This document shows positions 1-5,765 of a DNA stretch of 5,765 bases, one piece after another. The first letter of the stretch is position 1, and the number at the start of each line of letters is the position of its first letter. Below the pieces are notes generated by a model. It saw only the letters and a program-made list of their open reading frames with translations. It searched no databases and was not told the origin of the DNA. The stretch is taken from the NCBI GenBank assembly GCA_937900985.1, contig CALCGM010000683.1, forward strand, positions 1-5,765, in the 5' to 3' direction. Both the position numbers and the translations under genes were made by a program. Source of the DNA: an uncultured Planctomycetaceae bacterium. GTDB lineage: Bacteria; Planctomycetota; Planctomycetia; Pirellulales; UBA1268.

Positions 1-1220
1 GCGTCGACCTCCCAGCGAGGATCGCGTTCGAGGGCGTTGCGGAGGTAGCGGGTTTCCCAGCGGCTGCGACCATCCAGCAGCAGCACCCGTTGGCGGCGTG
101 TGGTCACGCCCACCAGCAGGCGATGCGTTTGCCCCGGCCACGACGCTGCCGCCTCGCCCATCGGCTCCACCTCCACAAGCAGCGGCACGGCCAGCGTGCC
201 GGTCGTCACGGCAGCCGACCCCCCCCGGCCGCTGCGAGCGAGCACCCGCTCGACAACCGGCTCGAGGGCACACCCAAACGCAACCGCGCGAGGGCCCGCC
301 CCGTCGCTGATGAGCTGCTGCGACCAGAGCAGCGGCCCCGCGGCCAGGCTCTCCTCATCGGCAGCCGAGGGCACCGCCGTGGGATCGAGCCGGACCGAGA
401 GCAGCCAGGCCTCGCCAGCCGGACGGTGGTCGACCAGTCCGATCTCCCCCTGCAGCCGGTCAGTCCGAAAGAGCTCACCTGGGGTCGTCACCGAACCGAT
501 GGTCATCCGTGGTGGCGGCTGTGAGGAACCCATGCCAACCACCCACACAGGCGATCGCTCCTGGGGCCAGTCGGTGAGCAGCTCCAGTGGCGATGGCCCC
601 TGGTTGTGGCGGCCGTCGCTGAAGATCAGCTGCGGCTGCCGTCTGCTTTCGGAGCCATCGCCGCTGGCCTCCTCGGTCGCGTCGCTGCCCGGGCCAGCCC
701 TGCGGAGAGGACGGCTCAGCGAGGTCGCTGCACTCCACACCTCCGGGCTCCACGATGCCGGCGGCGGCAGCGACGGCACCGCGTCGGTCGGCACGCTCCG
801 CCACAGCAGGGATGTCTCCTCCCCGGCAAACCGGTAGACCTCAACCTCTCCCTGACCGGCCCATGTCTCCAGGCGGGGAATGTCGCCGCCAGCGATCAGA
901 TCGATGCTCCGCTGGTAGCGGCTCCTGGGCTGCTTGCTGTCGGCATCATCCGTCTCCTGCATGCTTGCCGATCCGTCGAGCCAGACCTGCAGCCGAGACG
1001 GCTCCCCGACAAACGCCCGATGCACGAGCGACGGCTCAAGCAGCATCGCCACGATCACCGCCACCGCCGCCGCCCGCAGGCTCGGCAGCAGCCAGCGAGC
1101 AGGTGAGGCGAGGTCGTGCGTTTCCCGGGAGGCGAGCCACCAGGCGGCTGCGGAGGCCGCCACGACGGCGATCACCGGCCAGGCCACCGGCAGGTCGGTG
1201 AGCAGCTGCAGCTGGGTCAT
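1..1220 (-). CDS. Membrane-anchored VWA-domain protein, planctomycete type (3' end outside the window)
   Basis: This gene is open from an ATG at 1220 to the left edge, giving 406 full codons and no stop, so the C-terminus is missing. I translated it by hand. Two hydrophobic segments sit near the N-terminus (about residues 14-31 and 45-61). A von Willebrand factor A fold follows, with a MIDAS motif D-G-S-A-S at 82-86, a likely MIDAS threonine at T166 (A-A-T-S-L) and the second acidic site in F-S-D-G-R at 200-204 (D202). Residues 172-194 form a polar Ser/Gly/Glu loop. From about 235 a beta-sandwich-like region begins (G-E-L-F-R-T-D-R near 245-255). The visible part ends with D-G-R-S-R-W-E-T-R-Y-L-R-N, a motif I associate with large planctomycete VWA proteins that continue into a class I glutamine-amidotransferase-like fold. 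The ATG is preceded by GAGG six bases upstream and overlaps the previous stop as ATGA. The function is unknown; a role as a membrane partner of the MoxR ATPase is inferred from context. Confidence 0.87.
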   Translation of the reverse strand, partial: MTQLQLLTDLPVAWPVIAVVAASAAAWWLASRETHDLASPARWLLPSLRAAAVAVIVAMLLEPSLVHRAFVGEPSRLQVWLDGSASMQETDDADSKQPRSRYQRSIDLIAGGDIPRLETWAGQGEVEVYRFAGEETSLLWRSVPTDAVPSLPPPASWSPEVWSAATSLSRPLRRAGPGSDATEEASGDGSESRRQPQLIFSDGRHNQGPSPLELLTDWPQERSPVWVVGMGSSQPPPRMTIGSVTTPGELFRTDRLQGEIGLVDHRPAGEAWLLSVRLDPTAVPSAADEESLAAGPLLWSQQLISDGAGPRAVAFGCALEPVVERVLARSGRGGSAAVTTGTLAVPLLVEVEPMGEAAASWPGQTHRLLVGVTTRRQRVLLLDGRSRWETRYLRNALERDPRWEVD

Positions 1221-3211
1221 CGGCCACCTCGTCTGGTGAGCCGGCCGGCCAGCAGCATCTCGGCAAAGAGCAGGGCGACGACAACGGCCAAGAGCCATCG
1301 CCAGACTTCCTGCCCACCCCTGCGGTTGCGGTCGTGTGCGAGAAACGCCTCGGCCGAGGCATGCAGCGTCGCTCCCAGCCGCTGGGCGAGCGTCGTCTGC
1401 TCTGCGGCAGTGAGAGGAGCGAGGCTCGACTCCTGCCGCCGGTCGTCCGGACGCCGCGGCGTGGCCCGCGAAAGATCGAGCAGCAGCAGCCGCTGCATCA
1501 GCGGCACAAACACCGGCTCCAGCGGCAGGCTGCCCGACGCCTCGTCCGCCGCGAGGGCCCACTGCAGCACGCGGCCCTCACCAAAGGCCGCCGCCACCAA
1601 CATCGGCTGGCCGTGCTCCGCAGTCAGCAGCACCTCCGCCGGCCGATCCTCCGCCCAGGGTTCGAGCGTTCGCCAGGCGTCGAGCCGCACCGCATCGAGC
1701 CTGCCATGCTGCGGATCATCAAAGAAGGCCAGCAGCGGATCGGGAGAGGGGCCGCTGCGAAACGTTTCGCTGCCTGCGTCCTTCGCCTCGCCAGCCTCTC
1801 CACCGTCGGTGGTCGCGGCGGTCTCGCCATACCGCCATGGCAGGAGGGGATGCGGCGACGCTGGTCCCACCGCCCGCTCATACCAGGCCGGGTCCAGCCC
1901 CTCGCCAGCAAACACACAGAGCAGCCCTCCGCTGGCCACGCGAGCGGCCAGCCAGCCAACGGCGTCGTCGGGCAGCTGCGGCACATCGGCAAGCACCACG
2001 ACATCGCTTTCCGTGACCATCGCTTCGCGGAGCTCTGCGACGCTGGTGCGGCGGACCACCGCTGCCTGCCCTTCGCCCGCGTCACGAGCCGACGACTCCA
2101 GCGCCAGCTGGAGATAGCCGGTCTCGCAGTCAAAGAGTGCCGGCCTCGGATCCTGTTCGATCATCAGCACACGGCGTGTCGGCAACGTCTGCAGCTGCAG
2201 GCTGTCGGCGTCGTCGGCGGTGATCCAGCCGGCGGGGTCATCGATCTCCACGAGGGCTTGGTGCGTGCCGGGCTTCTCGAAATCGACGGTCAGCCCCAGC
2301 TGGCTACGGCCAGCAGCCGGCAGGTCGACCTTTCGCGACATCAGCTCGCGGCCGTCGACCGAGAACCGCATGGGCACCGCTACCACAGGCTGGCTCCCGT
2401 GGTTCTCGAGGCTGATCTGCAGGTCGACTGGCTCTCCAAGGAGCGTGACCTCATTGGCGATTGCATCAAAGCTGGCGCTGACATTGGCCTGCGGCGACAC
2501 CGGCACGGGAATCAGATGCAGCTCAGGACGCACCGCCGCGTCCTCCCAGCCGCGGCGGATGGCCGTCACCGCAGCCTCCACCGACTCCGACCAGTCACGC
2601 TGCTGAAAGTCACTCACCAGCACCAGCTGCCGATGCGGCTCCCGCGACGCATCCAGCGTTTGCTCTGCCAGACGCAGCCCACCCGCCGCATCCAGCGACA
2701 CGGCGGAAGCCGTCAGCCGGGCGATGGCCCCCAGGGCTGGTCGCGGGTCGCGGCGCACCACGTCCCCGGCACGCGTCGCCTCGCCGCCGAGGGCGACCAC
2801 CGCCAGCTCTGCCTGACCGGCAAGCCCGTCCACGATTCGGCTCGCCGTCGCCTCCGCCTGCTCCCAGCCCCGCGTTTCTCCATCGCCGTCGCCTGCCTGC
2901 CCCTGCATCGAGAAGCTGGTGTCGAGCAGGAGCGCTGTGGTGGAGCGGCCACCAGTCCCGCCGACCGCTGCGGTCTGCACGAGCGGCCGTGCCATGCAGA
3001 CGGCCAACACAACGGGGATCAGGCACCGCAGCAGAAGCAGCAGCAGCGACCGCCACTCGATCTGCCGAGCGTTCTGCTGGTCGCTCACATCGAGCAGGTG
3101 CATCGCCGCCCAGTCGACCGACTGGAATCGAGCGCGATTGAGCAGGTGAATCCCCAGAGGCACCACGAAGGCTGCCGAGCCCAACAGAAGCATGGCGTTG
3201 AGAAAGCCCAT
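1217..3211 (-). CDS. BatA-like membrane protein: aerotolerance-regulator N-terminal domain plus VWA domain
   Basis: The protein has 664 residues. It opens with the BatA/aerotolerance-regulator N-terminal pattern: a first membrane segment (about 4-24), H-L-L-N-R at 22-26, a short loop ending in I-E-W-R-S-L at 51-56, and a second membrane segment (about 56-77). A VWA domain follows, with D-T-S-F-S at 97-101 and V-S-D-F at 199-202. The usual MIDAS threonine is not evident; the aligned region reads A-V-S-L-D-A-A. Residues about 245-340 look like an Ig-like beta-sandwich. Residues about 345-580 look like an alpha/beta amidotransferase-like fold (D-V-V-V-L-A-D-V near 403-410; F-G-E-G-R near 543-547) without an obvious catalytic Cys-His-Glu set, interrupted by an acidic, glycine-rich insert at about 465-491. 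A third membrane segment lies at about 637-656, before a basic tail. The ATG at 3211 overlaps the DUF58 stop by one base and has GAGG seven bases upstream. The role is unproven; it probably anchors the complex in the membrane with its bulk on one side. Confidence 0.93.
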   Translation of the reverse strand: MGFLNAMLLLGSAAFVVPLGIHLLNRARFQSVDWAAMHLLDVSDQQNARQIEWRSLLLLLLRCLIPVVLAVCMARPLVQTAAVGGTGGRSTTALLLDTSFSMQGQAGDGDGETRGWEQAEATASRIVDGLAGQAELAVVALGGEATRAGDVVRRDPRPALGAIARLTASAVSLDAAGGLRLAEQTLDASREPHRQLVLVSDFQQRDWSESVEAAVTAIRRGWEDAAVRPELHLIPVPVSPQANVSASFDAIANEVTLLGEPVDLQISLENHGSQPVVAVPMRFSVDGRELMSRKVDLPAAGRSQLGLTVDFEKPGTHQALVEIDDPAGWITADDADSLQLQTLPTRRVLMIEQDPRPALFDCETGYLQLALESSARDAGEGQAAVVRRTSVAELREAMVTESDVVVLADVPQLPDDAVGWLAARVASGGLLCVFAGEGLDPAWYERAVGPASPHPLLPWRYGETAATTDGGEAGEAKDAGSETFRSGPSPDPLLAFFDDPQHGRLDAVRLDAWRTLEPWAEDRPAEVLLTAEHGQPMLVAAAFGEGRVLQWALAADEASGSLPLEPVFVPLMQRLLLLDLSRATPRRPDDRRQESSLAPLTAAEQTTLAQRLGATLHASAEAFLAHDRNRRGGQEVWRWLLAVVVALLFAEMLLAGRLTRRGGR

Positions 3212-4113
3212 CAGACCGCCTCGCGACGACCGAGGAAACGGGCGAGCAGTTCAGCGTGGGGCTCGTCGCTGCGGCAGGGCACGTGTGTGATCCGCCGCTG
3301 GGTGCATCCCTCGGCGATCGTCCGCTGAAACCGCTCAAGATTTCGCTGATAGGCCTTGCGAAACGACAGCGGATCCACGACCCGCTCCTGGGATCGGTTT
3401 TCCAGCGAACGAAACCGGGTGCGGGTGGAGAAGGGGAAGTCGAGCTCATCAGGATGCCAGACCTGAAAGAACACCACCTCGCTGGCGAGCTGCCGCAGAA
3501 GCGACAGGCTCTGCAGCAGCGGCTCAGGCTCGTCAAAGCCATCCGAGATCACGAACACCACGCCGCGCCGGCCCACCCGTCCCGCCACGCTTGCGAGCAC
3601 GTTGGCCAGCCGCGTCTCGCCACCGCAGGCCGAGCCAGCGAGGGCCTGCATCAGGTGCTCCAGCTGCGAAACCCGGTTGCGGGACGGCAGCATCGTGCGA
3701 ACCTGCGTGTCAAACAGGGCAAGCCCCACCGCGTCGTGCTGCGACAGAAAGAGATACGAAAGGCAGGCAGCCAGCCGCGTGGCAAAGAGGTGCTTACTGA
3801 CGGCGCGAACGCCCGTGCCGGCGTAGGCCATCGAGCCGCTCTGATCCACCAGGAGCGTGGCGGTCAGGTTCGACTCCTGCTCGTACTGGCGAATGAAGAG
3901 CCGATCGGTTTTGCCGTAGAGTTTCCAGTCGATCGACCGCACCTCATCGCCACGGACGTAGGGGCGATGCTCCTTAAACTCAACGCTCACGCCGATGTGG
4001 GGCGAACGGTGCATGCCGACATGCAGCCCCTCCACGACGCCCCGCGCAAACCAGGCAAGCGCTGCCAGGCAGTCGTGGTCCTCAGCAGTAAGCAGGGGAG
4101 GGTGGGCCGGCAT
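3211..4113 (-). CDS. DUF58 family protein with VWA domain
   Basis: This 300-residue protein carries the DUF58 signature at 46-74: F-K-E-H-R-P-Y, then G-D-E, then I-D-W-K, then a tyrosine and R-L-F-I-R. The VWA domain that follows has a complete MIDAS: D-Q-S-G-S at 90-94, the threonine in G-G-E-T-R-L (T167), and S-D-G at 190-192 (D191). No signal peptide or membrane segment is seen, unlike longer DUF58 proteins with N-terminal helices, so it is predicted to be cytosolic. DUF58 proteins are almost always encoded next to MoxR ATPases and are thought to be their partners or adaptors; no enzymatic activity is established. The ATG at 4113 is the first in-frame start after a stop at 4150-4152. Its ribosome binding site is weak (AGAAAG about 12 bases upstream), in contrast to its neighbours. 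The stop overlaps the next start as TGATG, which suggests translational coupling to the BatA-like gene. Confidence 0.95.
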   Translation of the reverse strand: MPAHPPLLTAEDHDCLAALAWFARGVVEGLHVGMHRSPHIGVSVEFKEHRPYVRGDEVRSIDWKLYGKTDRLFIRQYEQESNLTATLLVDQSGSMAYAGTGVRAVSKHLFATRLAACLSYLFLSQHDAVGLALFDTQVRTMLPSRNRVSQLEHLMQALAGSACGGETRLANVLASVAGRVGRRGVVFVISDGFDEPEPLLQSLSLLRQLASEVVFFQVWHPDELDFPFSTRTRFRSLENRSQERVVDPLSFRKAYQRNLERFQRTIAEGCTQRRITHVPCRSDEPHAELLARFLGRREAV

Positions 4114-4152
4114 GACACAACGCTTTCTGAACGAAACGAACGAACTGGCTCA

Positions 4153-4187
4153 CCCGGCAGACCGCAGACACGATCGTCTGTGCCGGG
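4153..4187 (-). other. Bulged stem-loop in the moxR-DUF58 gap
   Basis: An inverted repeat lies in the 99-base space (4114-4212) between two genes. CCCGGCA at 4153-4159 pairs with TGCCGGG at 4181-4187, and CAGAC at 4165-4169 pairs with GTCTG at 4176-4180. The unpaired parts are a 6-base loop (4170-4175) and a one-sided 5-base bulge (4160-4164). The minus-strand bases that follow (below 4153) contain no T-run, so it is not a classical rho-independent terminator. It may be an mRNA-stabilising, processing or attenuation element that sets moxR apart from the downstream genes; this is inference from position and pairing only. Confidence 0.45.
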
Positions 4188-4212
4188 GATCGCCCCTGGA
4201 CCACGACCGCCT

Positions 4213-5244
4213 TCAGAGCGGACGCACAACAGGCTCAGGGAGCCCTTCCATCGCCCTTGCCACAAGATCATCGGGCGTGATCCCTTCCGACTGCGCACGG
4301 AACGTGGGCACGATGCGATGCCGAAGCACCGCCGCAGCGAGCCGGCGAATGTCGGGAATCGTGACATGCGTCCGCCCCGCCAAGAGAGCGGCGGCCTTGG
4401 CTGCCAAGACCATCTGCTGGCCAGCCCGAGGGCCGGGGCCCCAGTCGACCAGCTCATCAACCCACGGCAGCGGTGAGCCGGCCGCGGGCCGCAGCGACCG
4501 CACCAGGTCGAGCACATACTGCTTCACATGGTCGGCCAAGGGAACCCGCCGCACGGTCGACTGAAACGCAATGATCTGCTCACTGCTGACCACCGGCTCA
4601 GGCGTTTCGATCGTGCTGCTGGTCGTGCGGTCGATGATCTCCGACTCCTCGTCGCGGCTGGGATACTCCACGAGCACCTGGAAGAGAAAGCGGTCACGCT
4701 GGGCTTCAGGCAGGGGATAGGTGCCCTCCTGTTCGATCGGGTTTTGCGTGGCCAACACGAAGAAGGGCTCGGCGAGCCGGTAGGTCGTGCCACCGACGGT
4801 GACCGCATGCTCCTGCATCGCCTCAAGCAGGGCCGCCTGCGTCTTGGGGGGCGTGCGGTTGATCTCGTCGGCCAGGAGCATCTGCGTGAAGATCGGTCCT
4901 TTCTCAAACACGAGATCGCGATGGCCGGTCTGCGGCGACTCCTGAATCAGGTCGGTGCCGGTGATGTCGGCCGGCATCAGGTCGGGAGTAAACTGAATGC
5001 GGTGAAAGCTCAGGTGCATCGCGTCGGCGAGCGACCGCACCATCAGCGTTTTGGCGAGCCCAGGAACCCCCTGCAGCAGGCAGTGGCCGCGGGCAAGGAT
5101 CGCGATGATCAGCTGCTCGATCACCGTGTCTTGCCCAACGATCGCTCGGGCCACCTGCTCACGAATCCGCCGCACCGCCTCAATCAGCTCGGCAGCCCGC
5201 TGAAGATCCTCGTCCGTTGAGACACCTGCTGCTGGATCGGTCAC
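4213..5244 (-). CDS. MoxR-family AAA+ ATPase
   Basis: This is a full-length 343-residue MoxR ATPase (family usually about 310-350). Walker A is G-V-P-G-L-A-K-T at 59-66 and Walker B is L-L-A-D-E-I-N at 123-129. The pre-Walker-B segment F-E-K-G-P-I-F is at 113-119, sensor 1 A-T-Q-N-P at 165-169, and the arginine-finger region E-A-Q-R-D-R-F at 180-186. The C-terminal lid has sensor 2 in G-P-G-P-R-A-G-Q at 269-276 (R273). MoxR proteins are cytosolic, ATP-driven, chaperone-like machines that act with VWA proteins, as in the RavA-ViaA pair. The three genes downstream all encode VWA proteins, which fits this role. The start is GTG at 5244: it is the only common start codon between the in-frame stop at 5269-5271 and the conserved domain, and GGAG lies ten bases upstream. 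It is the first gene of the apparent operon. The specific client is unknown. Confidence 0.97.
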   Translation of the reverse strand: MTDPAAGVSTDEDLQRAAELIEAVRRIREQVARAIVGQDTVIEQLIIAILARGHCLLQGVPGLAKTLMVRSLADAMHLSFHRIQFTPDLMPADITGTDLIQESPQTGHRDLVFEKGPIFTQMLLADEINRTPPKTQAALLEAMQEHAVTVGGTTYRLAEPFFVLATQNPIEQEGTYPLPEAQRDRFLFQVLVEYPSRDEESEIIDRTTSSTIETPEPVVSSEQIIAFQSTVRRVPLADHVKQYVLDLVRSLRPAAGSPLPWVDELVDWGPGPRAGQQMVLAAKAAALLAGRTHVTIPDIRRLAAAVLRHRIVPTFRAQSEGITPDDLVARAMEGLPEPVVRPL

Positions 5245-5254
5245 GTCGATGATA

Positions 5255-5258
5255 CTCC
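5255..5258 (-). promoter_or_regulatory. Ribosome binding site supporting the GTG start of moxR
   Basis: On the minus strand GGAG lies ten bases upstream of the GTG at 5244. It supports the GTG start, as no ATG is available in frame upstream before a stop. The site is embedded in the 8-base palindrome CTCCGGAG (5255-5262), which extends imperfectly to 5252-5265. Confidence 0.6.
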
Positions 5259-5335
5259 GGAGAATCGTTCACCCGCTGGCGGCCGCAGAAACAGGTAGTA
5301 TCGTCGCAGCACAGCCTGAGGGCGAGGGGCACGAC

Positions 5336-5342
5336 GAGGGAG
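5336..5342 (+). promoter_or_regulatory. Ribosome binding site of the KDPG aldolase gene
   Basis: GAGGGAG ends ten bases before the ATG at 5353. Two further GAGGG-like tracts lie just upstream (5318-5322 and 5324-5329), but they have no nearby start codon and are probably not used. Confidence 0.6.
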
Positions 5343-5352
5343 CACTCCATCA

Positions 5353-5765
5353 ATGCTGGATACGCACGCCACACCGCTGGAGGCGATTGCCTGCCACCGC
5401 ATTGTGCCGGTGATCGCGATTGAAAACGTGGAGCACGCCCTGCCGCTGGCTGATGCCCTGCTTGCGGCCGGCCTCCCCGTGGTGGAGATCACGTTCCGCA
5501 CCGAGGCAGCGGCGGCGGTCATCCGCCTGCTCTCCACCGAGCGGCCGCAGCTTCTCGTCGGCGCCGGCACCGTGCTCGACGCCGACACCGTCGATGCCGC
5601 GGTCGAGGCCGGGGCCCGTTTCGCGCTCGCCCCTGGCTGCCTGCCGCAAACCATCGAGAGGGCAGCCTCTCGCGGCCTGCCCTTCGTGCCTGGCGTGCAA
5701 ACTCCTAGCGACATCGAGCGAGCCCGCAGCCTCGGCTGTTCGCTGCTGAAGTTTTTCCCGGCCGA
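5353..5765 (+). CDS. eda: 2-dehydro-3-deoxyphosphogluconate / 4-hydroxy-2-oxoglutarate aldolase (5' part; runs off the window)
   Basis: The first 137 codons are present and the gene is cut by the right edge. The product is a class I (Schiff-base) aldolase that cleaves KDPG to pyruvate and glyceraldehyde 3-phosphate in the Entner-Doudoroff pathway; relatives also act on 4-hydroxy-2-oxoglutarate or the galactonate analogue. Visible motifs are R-I-V-P-V at 16-20, V-E-I-T-F-R-T at 44-50 with catalytic Glu45 and Arg49, G-A-G-T-V at 70-74, A-P-G at 93-95, P-G-V-Q-T-P at 113-118, and L-K-F-F-P-A at 132-137 with Schiff-base Lys133. These positions match the recalled residue numbers of E. coli Eda (Glu45, Arg49, Lys133), so the ATG at 5353 is well supported. 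An in-frame stop at 5317-5319 leaves no earlier start. Ser of the usual S-P-G is Ala here. Exact substrate cannot be told from this fragment, and the gene is transcribed away from the MoxR operon with no obvious functional link. Confidence 0.93.
   Translation, partial: MLDTHATPLEAIACHRIVPVIAIENVEHALPLADALLAAGLPVVEITFRTEAAAAVIRLLSTERPQLLVGAGTVLDADTVDAAVEAGARFALAPGCLPQTIERAASRGLPFVPGVQTPSDIERARSLGCSLLKFFPA

Larger units (their letters stand above)
5245..5352. promoter_or_regulatory. Divergent intergenic region between moxR and the KDPG aldolase gene
   Basis: This 108-base gap separates two divergently oriented starts, so it must carry the upstream signals of both unless transcription starts elsewhere. 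Visible elements are the moxR ribosome binding site in its palindrome (5252-5265), an 8-base GCGGCCGC palindrome at 5279-5286, and three purine-rich Shine-Dalgarno-like tracts on the plus strand near 5318-5342. I could not find a convincing -35/-10 pair on either strand; weak -10-like hexamers such as TAGTAT at 5296-5301 lack a partner at normal spacing. Confidence 0.5.

Noticed and set aside
219..226. Run of eight C bases, a possible slippage or frameshift site
   Set aside because: The minus-strand frame is open and family-like on both sides of the run, so there is no sign of a frameshift.
100..837. Plus-strand ORFs in the first kilobase
   Set aside because: The minus strand carries an uninterrupted frame with a MIDAS motif and family motifs over the whole stretch; the plus-strand products are low-complexity Ser/Arg/Pro sequences.
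3029..3050. CAG-rich triplet runs (also near 74-86 and 1481-1493)
   Set aside because: They encode leucine-rich stretches on the minus strand (CTG codons), at 3029-3050 a membrane segment. They are short and imperfect, and reflect codon bias rather than a repeat array.
1334..3328. A 664-codon plus-strand ORF opposite the BatA-like gene, of the same length in residues as that gene
   Set aside because: Its composition is Arg/His/Gln/Pro-rich with no recognisable domain, and it lies opposite a gene with clear motifs. High-GC codon bias commonly leaves such antisense frames open; the equal length is a coincidence, as the two are offset by over 100 bases.
3256..4476. A 406-codon plus-strand ORF spanning DUF58 and the end of moxR
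   Set aside because: It crosses two well-supported minus-strand genes and the gap between them, shows no domain pattern and has no ribosome binding site that stands out. It is judged a shadow ORF.
5249..5254. TATCAT on the minus strand as a -10 box for a leaderless moxR transcript
   Set aside because: There is no -35-like hexamer at suitable spacing, and a good GGAG ribosome binding site upstream argues for a leadered message starting further away.

Overview
The window is GC-rich (roughly two thirds G+C by eye) and almost fully coding. It holds one compact minus-strand gene cluster and, beyond a short divergent gap, the start of one plus-strand gene. Read along the minus strand (right to left) the cluster is: a MoxR-family AAA+ ATPase (5244-4213), a soluble DUF58/VWA protein (4113-3211), a membrane-anchored BatA-N-terminal/VWA protein (3211-1217), and a second membrane-anchored VWA protein (1220 to beyond the left edge). 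The plus-strand gene, starting at 5353 and cut by the right edge, is a KDPG/KHG aldolase (eda type).

The architecture of the BatA-like protein and of the partial VWA protein, with its D-G-R-x-R-W-E-T-R-Y-L-R-N motif, resembles a cluster that recurs in Planctomycetota, so a planctomycete, possibly of the Pirellula group, is the best guess. This rests on remembered family resemblance; no search was run.

The minus-strand genes look like one operon. DUF58 overlaps the BatA-like gene by one base (TGATG), and the BatA-like gene overlaps the next by four bases (ATGA). The only gap is 97 bases between moxR and DUF58, and it contains a good inverted repeat. MoxR ATPases are thought to act as chaperone-like remodelers whose partners carry VWA domains. 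Here one ATPase precedes three VWA proteins, one predicted cytosolic and two predicted membrane-bound. A reasonable inference is a membrane-associated complex energised by the MoxR protein, but the physiological substrate is not known for this type of cluster.

The 108-base divergent gap (5245-5352) must supply transcription and translation signals for both moxR and the aldolase. Ribosome binding sites are visible on both sides, but no convincing promoter is. I see no RNA genes, mobile elements, CRISPR arrays or rho-independent terminators. The long ORFs on the plus strand opposite the operon are judged to be high-GC shadows. Nothing here is clearly a new system; the most interesting part is the uncharacterised MoxR/three-VWA membrane cluster itself.
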